From NCBI GenBank assembly GCA_947489665.1, contig CANLEH010000006.1, forward strand, positions 62,001-126,000: 64,000 nucleotides of DNA, in the 5' to 3' direction. A model generated the notes under the pieces. It was not told where the DNA came from. It was given only the letters and a program-made list of their open reading frames with translations, and did not search any database. Position numbers and translations under genes: made by a program. Positions 18,501 through 25,873 of the stretch are shown one piece after another. Position 1 is the stretch's first letter; each line of letters begins with the position of its first letter. Source of the DNA: an uncultured Roseicyclus sp. (GTDB lineage Bacteria > Pseudomonadota > Alphaproteobacteria > Rhodobacterales > Rhodobacteraceae).

Positions 18501-20584
18501 CACTTTGCTCTTCCTCGTTGGGGTGTTCCAAAATCCGCCAGAATGGCCTGGGCCGCGCCAAGGGCGTTGGATTGCTTCTCATCCGTTTGCGCTTGGTCCT
18601 GACGCAACTGGGCAAGGTCTGTGGTCCCGCGGCTTGCCAGGCCAAGGATCACCGCACGCTGCGCCGACAGGAATTCGTCAAGCATGTCGCGCACGGCCCT
18701 TGCATGGGGGGCCGCGTGGTCGGTCGACAGGGCAGCCACAACAGGCGCAATTTCCGCTTCGATCAACGATCTGAATTCGGCGGCATAGCTGTCATAGCTG
18801 CGGCGGCGGCGCCACCATCGGGTCCACCAGCTGCCCTTGATGTCGAGCGCGATGGTTTGCCCCAGCATCACAGGAACAGGTGGCTCTGGCACAGCAGGGG
18901 CTTCCAGGGTGAAGCCCGCATGGCTCAGGCCGAAGGTTGTCTCAAACAGGATCTCAAGATCGCGCGCGGCCTTCTGGAAAACGGCGTCCGCGGATTTATG
19001 CGACTTTCCGCAATAGACGTTGTAGCCCGATTTCAGCAGCAAACGCAGACCTGCCGGGTCATACGTCCACTCAACCTCTTCGCCATAGGTTTCCAAATGT
19101 CGGATCAACGAGGTGGTGCCGCGGGCGACAAACGCTTCCTGCGCTTTTCCCAGGCGCAGGTCGAGGTCGGCTGCCAGCGTCGAAAGTGAGCTCTCAAGGG
19201 CTGATTGCGCCTCGGCCGCGACCTTATCGATGGCTTGCGCCAATTCTGTTGGGTCAATCGAAGGAGTGGCGCGTTCGACGATGTGCTTTTCCTGCAAGGC
19301 GCGCTGTGCGGAAATGGCGCTGACCGTGTTTCGCGCGGCAGACGCGGTTCGGGCCAACGCATGTGCGCCATCGCTTGCGCAGATACGCTCCGCCATGGCC
19401 TGTCCAAGCGCTGGCAAGCCCGAGAGTGTCCAGATCAGCGATGCGGTGTTTTTCTCAAGCCCCGCTGTTTTGGCCTGATACCGCGCGAAGTTGAGCAGCG
19501 CCTCAGCGCTGTCGCGACCCATCTGAGCGAAGTCGCCGGACAGAGCGGCATTGGCCCAATGGGCGCTGCCAAACAGGATTTCCGCTTCGGCCGGAATGCT
19601 GAGCGATTTGAGCGTTTTCTCGATCGAGGCGCGGATTTCGGGAATGTCCCGCGCGGGATCTGCCAATTCATCCACACGGTTCACGAAAATCAAAACGTCA
19701 CGGGCCGGCACGTTCGCGATCAGCCGAACCAGCGCCAGATCCACATTCGAAAGCGCCTGATGAGCCGACAGGACAACGACACACAGGCGGCTGCCGCGAA
19801 TGGCATTCACAGTGATCTGCTCGCGGACCATGAAAGTGTCGTTCACACCGGGCGTGTCCCGAAGGCAAAGTGGCAAGGGCAGGGCAGGTTGCGACAGGTA
19901 CAGGTCAGCCGAGCGGGTGATATCGGCAAATCGTCCCTGGGACGGGTCCCCGTCACTCTCATCGCCCAGGCAGACATAACGTTGCAACAAGTCCGCATCG
20001 ACATAGCCATAATCGTGGGTCTGCCCGAGCAGCATCTCGAACTGCTCGCCCAATCGCGCACGGGCCGCAGCGCGCATTGTCTCAAGCTGTTTGCGGACCT
20101 TCTCAAGCTCCTGATCGGCTCCGGCGCGGCTGGCCAATTCGCCGACACGTCCGCCAGTGGTCAACAGGTTGGCCCATTCCGCATCCGTGAAGAAGCGGTA
20201 GCTGGATTTCTCCTGCACCTTGTTTCGGCGCGGCGAGAGATGGACGGATGTCACCACCGACGTCCACGGGTTGATGTCTGACGGAAGCAAGCCAACGGTG
20301 CCTGCCATTGCATTGGCGAGAGAGGTCTTTCCGGCCTTAACCTGGCCGATCAGGGTCACGGACGGCGTGAACGCACGGAGCTCGGCCCGCATGGCGCGCA
20401 CCTGATCGTTATGCGTGTCACCGCCCGCGACCTGCAGATGATCCAGCGCCTTTTCCAGCTTCTGTAGATCCCGGGCCAGCGGGGTGAGCCCGCGATAGGC
20501 GCGCGCCAAAAGGGCCTGGTCCGGTGGGGGTGTCTCGCAAGGCACACCCGGCTTGGCGCGGGGCAGGGCTGCATCATGTTTCAT
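18500..20584 (-). CDS. large dynamin-like GTPase
   Basis: 694-residue dynamin-superfamily protein. Residues 1-75 are helical; G1 is GQVKAGKTS at about 80-88, the switch threonine lies in INPWTSVVTSVHL, G3 is LRDTPGVND and G4 is FVNRVDEL. The rest is mostly helical (long Ala/Leu/Glu helices at about 370-480), with a basic aromatic patch SWWTRWWRRRRSYDSY near 590 that could contact membranes. Such proteins remodel or tether membranes after GTP-driven assembly. Start ATG 20584 overlaps the preceding stop as ATGA. Being coupled to a kinase, phosphatase and FHA protein is unusual for dynamins. Confidence 0.85.
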   Translation of the reverse strand: MKHDAALPRAKPGVPCETPPPDQALLARAYRGLTPLARDLQKLEKALDHLQVAGGDTHNDQVRAMRAELRAFTPSVTLIGQVKAGKTSLANAMAGTVGLLPSDINPWTSVVTSVHLSPRRNKVQEKSSYRFFTDAEWANLLTTGGRVGELASRAGADQELEKVRKQLETMRAAARARLGEQFEMLLGQTHDYGYVDADLLQRYVCLGDESDGDPSQGRFADITRSADLYLSQPALPLPLCLRDTPGVNDTFMVREQITVNAIRGSRLCVVVLSAHQALSNVDLALVRLIANVPARDVLIFVNRVDELADPARDIPEIRASIEKTLKSLSIPAEAEILFGSAHWANAALSGDFAQMGRDSAEALLNFARYQAKTAGLEKNTASLIWTLSGLPALGQAMAERICASDGAHALARTASAARNTVSAISAQRALQEKHIVERATPSIDPTELAQAIDKVAAEAQSALESSLSTLAADLDLRLGKAQEAFVARGTTSLIRHLETYGEEVEWTYDPAGLRLLLKSGYNVYCGKSHKSADAVFQKAARDLEILFETTFGLSHAGFTLEAPAVPEPPVPVMLGQTIALDIKGSWWTRWWRRRRSYDSYAAEFRSLIEAEIAPVVAALSTDHAAPHARAVRDMLDEFLSAQRAVILGLASRGTTDLAQLRQDQAQTDEKQSNALGAAQAILADFGTPQRGRAK

Positions 20585-21738
20585 GCCGCCATACCTCGCC
20601 CAAGTCTGCACTGATCAAATGCGCCACGCATCTGGTGCAAGAGCGCTGCCGCGTCTTCAACCTGGTCCGGCCCCGCCTCCATTTGCAGCAGCAGGAGAAG
20701 GTCGGTGGCTTCATCAATCATGTCGGCGAGTGCGGTGAATTCCGCCAGATCATCGGGCCAACCGCTGGACCGATCCCGCAGGCCATCAGCCGTTTCCGCG
20801 CAATGGATCAGCGCGGTTTCTGGCCAATTCGTTTCTGTTTCGGGGTCGATCCACGCTAGGTCTTCTGCCAGCGCTCGCGATCTGCGTGCCAGAAAAAGCG
20901 TGGGCTCGGACAACACTTCGCGCAAGCGCGCAAGCTGTCCTGAACTGCGCTGTGGTTCTCGTGGGGCATCGTAAGTGACTGGTTCTTCGGGGTCGGCCGT
21001 ATATCCAAGCCGGTGCAACAGCAGGTAAGCGGCGTCCAGGTCCGCCATGCGCGCTTCATCGATGTCGTCGCGCAACCGCGTCAGAAGCGGGGCGATTTCG
21101 CCGGGCAAGGGCAGGTGCACATGGTCAGTGAACTCAGAGGCTGCAACAGCGTCAGGCCCGGCTGTGTCAGGGGCCGTTTCAACCAGATAGGCGCGGTGTG
21201 TGAGCCGCTCGGGCGCATTCCCCCAGATCCGGCCATCGGCGACGGAAAAGGCCGTCGTGCACCAGACCGCGATTTCAGTGCGCCGCGCAGCCCATGCAAG
21301 GGCGGGGCGGTGCATCGCGGGGTTCAGATCCAGTGATAGGGCCAGAAAGGGCATGTGTTTGAGGGGCTCTGACGGCGCGGTCACACGCAGAAACACCGGG
21401 GCTTCCGACAGAAGCGCGGCATCAGGCCAGCCGTCCTGGGCAAGGTGTGAACCATCCTCCAAGGTTGCATGGGTCTGAATACGGTCGCCGAACTGCATCT
21501 CCAGCGCTGGCGGAAGGGCGACGCCATCGGGCGCAATGTCGCTGCCGCACACAGCGTAGAGAATGGTGCGCATGTCGCTGTCCCATTGACCCATCAGGCA
21601 GACGCGAACGGGCCGCTTGAGCGTTTCGATCAAATGCGCACAACGCTCCGCATCCCGTTGCGGAATGCGGGCAGACGCCAAGAGCGCTTCCAGCTTCGCG
21701 ACGGTCTCACTTGGTTCTGGCGCAAGGGCCTTCATCAT
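20581..21738 (-). CDS. degenerate GTPase-like protein lacking a P-loop
   Basis: 385 residues. At residues 44-58 RVCLMGQWDSDMRTI occupies the place of a P-loop but lacks the GKS/T, and ALSLDLNPAMHRP replaces the DxxG loop; no (N/T)KxD is seen. Yet EIAVWCTTAFSVADGRIW matches DIAIWCTPATQAWRQSEAAI of the intact GTPase at 17700-18500, so it is best read as an inactive GTPase relative. The C-terminal half (about 220-385) is helical. The start at 21738 overlaps the PP2C stop (TGATG). It may act as a scaffold or regulator of the two active GTPases (inference). Confidence 0.7.
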   Translation of the reverse strand: MMKALAPEPSETVAKLEALLASARIPQRDAERCAHLIETLKRPVRVCLMGQWDSDMRTILYAVCGSDIAPDGVALPPALEMQFGDRIQTHATLEDGSHLAQDGWPDAALLSEAPVFLRVTAPSEPLKHMPFLALSLDLNPAMHRPALAWAARRTEIAVWCTTAFSVADGRIWGNAPERLTHRAYLVETAPDTAGPDAVAASEFTDHVHLPLPGEIAPLLTRLRDDIDEARMADLDAAYLLLHRLGYTADPEEPVTYDAPREPQRSSGQLARLREVLSEPTLFLARRSRALAEDLAWIDPETETNWPETALIHCAETADGLRDRSSGWPDDLAEFTALADMIDEATDLLLLLQMEAGPDQVEDAAALLHQMRGAFDQCRLGRGMAA

Positions 21739-22622
21739 CACCCCCGCGGTTCAATTGAAATCGCTGGCGCAACCGCGCGCCGCATGGCTTTGAACATGGC
21801 GCTGGGGGCATGACGCAAGCTGCTGTGGCGTTCGGCGCGCTTGCGGCGCACCGGGCGAATGACGACCAGCGATGTGTTGTCCTGTTCGGGATCGTTCAAG
21901 GTCGTCAACGCCTCAAGAAGATCGTTGGCGATCACGCGACTTTGCTCATTCCGCGCGCGCAAAAGCAGCGCTTCGATGATCGGATCGGGCAAGAATTGAA
22001 GGCCGTCACTTGCGAGGACGAGGATGTCGCCCGCGCGCACTTCTAGCGGGGCGTCGGGGCAGTCAATCTCGGCCACCGCGTCGCCGGTCAGGGCTGAGGT
22101 CAGGCAATTGCGCTGCGGGTGCGCGGCGGCCTCAGCTTCGGTCATAGCGCCGTTTGCGGCCAGTAGGTCCAGTTGCGGGGCCATCGAATGGTCCGCGTTG
22201 AGGCGGGAAAGCTTTTCATCACGGAACAGATAGAGGACGGAATCCCCGACCGAGACCCAGTGCAGATCGCACCCGGACAGGTGCGTGGCAATGACAGTGC
22301 CCCCCATGCCGGAATGATCCGGGCGCGCGGCCGTCACGGCCTTGAGGCCCGCATTTGCCTTTTCCACGGCGCCGCGCAAGGCGTCAGGCGGCGCGGATTG
22401 GCGGGCACTTTCCTTCAGGGTCAGCGCGGCAAAAACCTCGGTCACGATGGCGCGGCTGGCCAGGTCACCGGAGGCATGTCCGCCCATGCCATCCGACAGA
22501 ATGGCAAACCCATCCGGTGCGCCTTGCGGGAACGACACGGCCACCGCGTCTTCCTGTCGGGACCGCGCGCCTTGCGCGAGGGCAGAGGTGACATCAAACT
22601 CGAATTCCGATTGGTCAGTCAT
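21738..22622 (-). CDS. PP2C-family serine/threonine phosphatase
   Basis: Metal-dependent protein phosphatase, 294 residues, cytoplasmic. Canonical motifs: ARSRQEDAVAV (motif 1, metal Asp in a QED form), LSDGMGGHASGDLASRAIV (motif 2), VSVGDSVLYLFRD, VLASDGLQFLPDP and DNTSLVVIRP. I choose the ATG at 22622 (MTDQSEFEFD), overlapping the FHA gene stop by eight bases; the frame is open to 22844 but would run through FHA. It would reverse phosphorylation by the kinase two genes upstream. A longer paralogue is at 52230-54725, again next to an FHA gene. Confidence 0.9.
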   Translation of the reverse strand: MTDQSEFEFDVTSALAQGARSRQEDAVAVSFPQGAPDGFAILSDGMGGHASGDLASRAIVTEVFAALTLKESARQSAPPDALRGAVEKANAGLKAVTAARPDHSGMGGTVIATHLSGCDLHWVSVGDSVLYLFRDEKLSRLNADHSMAPQLDLLAANGAMTEAEAAAHPQRNCLTSALTGDAVAEIDCPDAPLEVRAGDILVLASDGLQFLPDPIIEALLLRARNEQSRVIANDLLEALTTLNDPEQDNTSLVVIRPVRRKRAERHSSLRHAPSAMFKAMRRAVAPAISIEPRG

Positions 22623-23310
22623 CGGCGTGCCCGTCCCACGTGAAATCAGGCCCGCAAAAGGCATGAAAGCGTAAAGTGGTTTTGCCGATGCGGATTTCGT
22701 CGCCATGCTCCATCTGTTCGGTGGCAAGGACCGGCATATCGTTGCGACGGACGGCATTGGCCTTGTTGCCGTGGCCAAGGAAGAACCGGTTTTGTTCAGC
22801 GTCGTACATGACCGAGGCATGGCCGGCGCGCGAGATGCTCTCATCGCCGAAGTTCATGCAAATGTCCTGATCTTCGCCGCGCCCGATGGATGACACGCGT
22901 GTTGTCACGGCGAAAAAGGCACCCCGTCCGGGGCCGTCCGTGACGACAAGAAAGCCTGCCGGATAGGTGGGCCCTTCTGACTGCGCGTCGGATGCGGGTT
23001 CAACCTCGGAAGTCGCGCCGAGAAATCCGATGACCCGCGTTTTGGCGCGATCGGTGGGCTGTGCGGGCGCAGGCGGCGGCGTTGACGGCACGGCACGCGC
23101 CGGGGCCGGTGCCTTTTCGGATGGGTCCGCTTCCAGATCCCAGATTTGACGGCGCTGATCCGTTTCCGGGCGACTGACGGCCACGCGCCGCGGTATTGCG
23201 GGCTGTGATACCGATCGCATGGCGTTTTCGCCTGTTTTCGGCGCGGATCCGTCAGCGCCCGCAGGAGGACGCATCCGAACGGCAACATTGCGCAATCTCT
23301 TGATACTCAT
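22615..23310 (-). CDS. FHA domain protein
   Basis: 231-residue adaptor. Residues 1-105 are disordered and rich in Pro, Ala and Arg (probably phosphorylatable); the FHA domain follows at about 117-225 with SSIGRGEDQDI, FGDESISRAGHASVMYD and the end RFHAFCGPDFTWDGHADD. FHA domains bind phosphothreonine, so it should dock on kinase-modified partners. The start overlaps the kinase stop as ATGA. The protein at 51565-52233 is its paralogue: same layout, PGRGA, FGD(D/E)(T/S)ISR and CGPDF shared. Confidence 0.85.
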   Translation of the reverse strand: MSIKRLRNVAVRMRPPAGADGSAPKTGENAMRSVSQPAIPRRVAVSRPETDQRRQIWDLEADPSEKAPAPARAVPSTPPPAPAQPTDRAKTRVIGFLGATSEVEPASDAQSEGPTYPAGFLVVTDGPGRGAFFAVTTRVSSIGRGEDQDICMNFGDESISRAGHASVMYDAEQNRFFLGHGNKANAVRRNDMPVLATEQMEHGDEIRIGKTTLRFHAFCGPDFTWDGHADD

Positions 23311-24641
23311 ACGATTTCCTCGGCTCGATCATCCCCGTTTGCCGTTTTGGCGTTGGGTTTTGGGGATTTTGCGAATAGGGAAAGCCAGCCCGAGCGTGTC
23401 GCGGCCTGATGGTCCGCCGCGTCCGTCTGCGGGGCTTCGGGCCGACGATACCTAAGCTGCATCTTTTCAATGGGCTGCAATTTCGGCTTGCGGGGCCGAT
23501 GCGGTTGCGTTGCTGGTGCTTCTGCTGGCGCCTCTGCGGTCAACTCCTCAAAGTCCGGTTCAGCTTGTACGATCCGCACTTCCGGTTTTGCCTGCACTGG
23601 GTTGGGTTGTTCCGGCGGCGGTTTTGGCGCGTCGGGCGCCTTCGGCGTGAAATCCCGAAAGAAGTCGCGCACAAGTTGCGACACCGTTTTGTCCAGGGTT
23701 TCGTCTTGCTCGGCCTTTTCCAGCAAACGCTTCTTGCGCCGCGTCTCGTCTATGGACGACAGCCAGGTATCCGCGTCGGGCAGACGGTCTTTTGGAAACA
23801 GGTTCAGGCATTGCCAAATGGCTGAGATGGAGGCGCGATCATACCCCTCGATGTCGGGCTGGTTTGGCAGCGGATCTGCGGCGTCACGTGCGGCTGCAGC
23901 CATCCGCACCTGGCTGCTTGGGGGCGCTTTGCCGGTCAGCAAGTGGAAAAAGGTCGCCGCTAGCGCATAAAGGTCGCTGGCATATGTCTGGTCGCTACCC
24001 GCGAGGTAGAATTCCTGGGGCGAGTAGCCGTCTTTGACAGTTTGCAGTTTCGACAGCACGCGACTGACGCGTGTCGCATCCTCGCGCGCAGCCCCAAAAT
24101 CGATCAAGACAGGCAGGTTCTCATCATCCACCAGAATATTGTCCGGCGAGATATCGCGATGCAGGATGTCGTTGCTGTGGATGTAGGCAAGTGCCTGCAG
24201 CAATTGGGACAGGAGGGTTTTCACTCGATCGGGCGTCAGGCGCCCAGGGTCGTTTTCGACGATGTCGAGGAGCGTGTGTCCCTCGACAAAATCCATCGCC
24301 ATATAGGCGGTCCCGTTGTCGCGAAAATACTGATGGACCCCAACGATATAAGGGTGTTGCAGCGTGGCGAGCGCGCGGGCTTCCTTTTCGAACAGCTCCA
24401 GAATGGCGTCAAATTCAACGGCGTTTCCTTGGCTTCTGACGCAGACCGTCTGATTTGACCGGAAGCACATAGCGCTGGGGAAGCATTCCTTGATCACCAC
24501 CCGACGCCCGAGGCTGTCGCAGGCCAGATAGGTCACTCCAAATCCGCCAGCGTTGAGGTAGCCCTCGATCGTGTACTGGCCGCCACACAAGGTGGCGCCG
24601 GGGGGCAGCTCATCTCCCTGATATGTGGGTTCGGGTTCCAT
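23307..24641 (-). CDS. serine/threonine protein kinase
   Basis: Hanks-type kinase, 444 residues. Kinase domain about 20-290: glycine loop NAGGFGVTYLA, ATP lysine in VVIKECFP, catalytic HRDISPDN, DFGAAR, and an activation segment ending YSPQEFY. The C-terminal 150 residues are Pro/Lys/Ala-rich, and no membrane span follows, so it is probably soluble. It shares the ELPPG...GGQY lead-in and IKECFP/VKECFP block with the large kinase at 59104-62652. The start (ATG 24641, MEPEPTYQGD) fits the beginning of homology; an in-frame ATG at 24713 is possible. First gene of the eight-gene operon. Confidence 0.9.
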   Translation of the reverse strand: MEPEPTYQGDELPPGATLCGGQYTIEGYLNAGGFGVTYLACDSLGRRVVIKECFPSAMCFRSNQTVCVRSQGNAVEFDAILELFEKEARALATLQHPYIVGVHQYFRDNGTAYMAMDFVEGHTLLDIVENDPGRLTPDRVKTLLSQLLQALAYIHSNDILHRDISPDNILVDDENLPVLIDFGAAREDATRVSRVLSKLQTVKDGYSPQEFYLAGSDQTYASDLYALAATFFHLLTGKAPPSSQVRMAAAARDAADPLPNQPDIEGYDRASISAIWQCLNLFPKDRLPDADTWLSSIDETRRKKRLLEKAEQDETLDKTVSQLVRDFFRDFTPKAPDAPKPPPEQPNPVQAKPEVRIVQAEPDFEELTAEAPAEAPATQPHRPRKPKLQPIEKMQLRYRRPEAPQTDAADHQAATRSGWLSLFAKSPKPNAKTANGDDRAEEIV

Positions 24642-25071
24642 TTGGTGCCTGTGCCTGCAGAAATGCGTTGATGCTGACCCCGGGTTGTCCGGGGGCGCGT
24701 TCACGCCTTCCAAATCACGCTCGAAAAGTGGCTGGATTGCGGCACGTGGTGGTGCAACTGGGGTCGAATACCTGCAATTCAGATTGAATTCTCAGGGATT
24801 GTTACGCGCCCGAATTGCGCAAAAGGCTATCGATGATCCGACTCCACTGTCACGCTGGATTTACACATTTGAGTGCATGGGGGCTGTTTCTGGGGCGGAA
24901 TCAGAGCAACTTTTCATGGATATTCTTCCCCTTGGGGCAGGGCGTCCCGCAGAAAGATCACTTCAGATGAAATAGCTTTTCCAAGCCACAAAGTCTTTTC
25001 CCACAAAGACTTAGCAGAGGCGGACCAGGTTTTGATCCCTGCGAGGCCAATTGTTTCGCGTGTGTTCAAGG

Positions 25072-25089
25072 TGTAAATCACAATTTACA
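25072..25089. promoter_or_regulatory. PpsR/CrtJ-type binding palindrome 1
   Basis: TGTAAATCACAATTTACA: TGT-N12-ACA with perfectly paired seven-base arms. This is the consensus of the photosynthesis repressor PpsR (CrtJ). Confidence 0.85.
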
Positions 25090-25090
25090 G

Positions 25091-25120
25091 TTGACCTGTC
25101 AGACTGTTGTGACATTCTTA
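25091..25120 (+). promoter_or_regulatory. pucB: probable puc promoter overlapping PpsR site 2
   Basis: TTGACC at 25091-25096 is a good -35; seventeen or more bases on, the AT-rich ATTCTTAAT region could hold the -10. The spacer is the second PpsR palindrome, so bound repressor would block polymerase. The transcription start would be roughly 110 bases before pucB. Confidence 0.5.
25097..25114. promoter_or_regulatory. PpsR/CrtJ-type binding palindrome 2
   Basis: TGTCAGACTGTTGTGACA: TGT-N12-ACA with arms TGTCA/TGACA. It begins seven bases after site 1, the close tandem spacing typical of cooperative PpsR binding at bch, crt and puc promoters. Confidence 0.8.
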
Positions 25121-25238
25121 ATCTCGATGGACCCGGATGCCGGACGACTTGTCTTCGCCTCTGCGGGCCCGTCGCTCGCCGGTTCTTGGGTGTCACCACC
25201 CTCGGGCCAAATCTCGAAGCGAAGAGGAGAGGAACATC

Positions 25239-25394
25239 ATGTCTGATGATCCGGATAAAGTCTGGCCCACGGGTCTGACCCTCAAAGAGGCGGAAGAGGT
25301 GCATAGCTACCTCATCGATGGCACGCGGGTGTTTGGGGGGATCGCTCTGGTCGCTCACTTCCTCGTGGCTGTTGCAACGCCTTGGCTGGGCTGA
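25239..25394 (+). CDS. pucB: light-harvesting LH2 beta subunit
   Basis: 51-residue antenna polypeptide of the peripheral LH2 complex in the photosynthetic membrane; binds bacteriochlorophyll and carotenoid. It has the beta-subunit pattern [20 protein letters not shown], one membrane helix at about 24-45, and two conserved histidines, H22 and H40 (the latter, in [17 protein letters not shown], ligates the ring bacteriochlorophyll). The ATG at 25239 is preceded by GAGGAGAGGAAC. First gene of pucBAC, controlled by the PpsR sites just upstream. Confidence 0.96.
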   Translation: MSDDPDKVWPTGLTLKEAEEVHSYLIDGTRVFGGIALVAHFLVAVATPWLG

Positions 25395-25409
25395 CGGGAG
25401 CAAGATCGC

Positions 25410-25772
25410 ATGAACAATTCAAAGATCTGGCTTGTTGTTAAGCCCACTGTCGGTATTCCGCTGTTTCTTTCAGCGGTCGCCGTCGGCTCGTTTGCGGTGC
25501 ACGTCGCCGTTGTCAGCAACACCACCTGGGTGTCTGATTTCCTGTCTGGACAGGAACTCGGCTCGGGCTCGGCGGCGCTGGAAACGGAAACGAATATCCT
25601 GCCCGCAAGTGCGGACGTCACACCTGACGCGCCAATGTATCTCGACGCCGCTGCCGATGATGGCATGACGGTAATCCTGCCCGATGGGCGGACAGCAAGG
25701 CTTGTCATCGAAGACCCGGTGACGCTGGCCTCCGCGAGGACATTGCTACCAACCGACACGGCGCTCGAATAA
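25410..25772 (+). CDS. pucA: light-harvesting LH2 alpha subunit with long C-terminal tail
   Basis: 120-residue LH2 alpha polypeptide. Residues 1-50 match the family (KIWLVVKPTVGIPLFLSAV, ligand H31, TTW at 38-40), with one membrane helix at about 12-36. The tuning pair at 44-45 is Phe-Leu, as in blue-shifted B800-820 antennae, where ordinary B850 proteins have Tyr44 with Tyr or Trp45. The tail of about 65 residues after SGQELG is far longer than the usual few residues; it is acidic and contains VILPDGRTARLVIEDP. It would lie on the periplasmic side. The gene starts 16 bases after pucB. Confidence 0.95.
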   Translation: MNNSKIWLVVKPTVGIPLFLSAVAVGSFAVHVAVVSNTTWVSDFLSGQELGSGSAALETETNILPASADVTPDAPMYLDAAADDGMTVILPDGRTARLVIEDPVTLASARTLLPTDTALE

Positions 25773-25787
25773 GCGCCTTGTTCTCCA

Positions 25788-25834
25788 CGACCGGGGGATA
25801 GAAGCGCGCGTCGCTTCTTGACCCGGCCCGGTCG
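25788..25834 (+). terminator. intercistronic hairpin between pucA and pucC
   Basis: Nested inverted repeats: outer arms CGACCGGG / CCCGGTCG (25788-25795, 25827-25834) and inner arms AGAAGCG / CGCTTCT (25800-25806, 25812-25818). No T run. In puc and puf operons such structures stabilise the antenna mRNA and reduce read-through, giving far more pucBA than pucC. Confidence 0.65.
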
Positions 25835-25873
25835 CCCGTCTTTTCCAGCGACCATCAGCAACGGGGCAGCCTT

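Larger units (their letters stand above)
24642..25238. other. 597-base intergenic region between the kinase operon and pucB
   Basis: No convincing gene: the open frames here are short and lack family features. It must contain divergent promoters, for the minus-strand kinase operon and for puc. The pucB-proximal third holds the two TGT-N12-ACA palindromes and a -35-like TTGACC. The rest is less GC-rich than the surroundings; I see no other clear motif. Confidence 0.6.

Noticed and set aside
16592-24641. Interpretation as a type VI secretion post-translational cassette
   Set aside because: FHA, PP2C and kinase are reminiscent of it, but no TssA-M, Hcp, VgrG or TagF-like protein is encoded in the window.
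24625-24975. Open frame of 116 codons in the kinase-puc gap
   Set aside because: No ribosome site, no domain pattern, and it overlaps the 5' end of the kinase gene and probable promoters.
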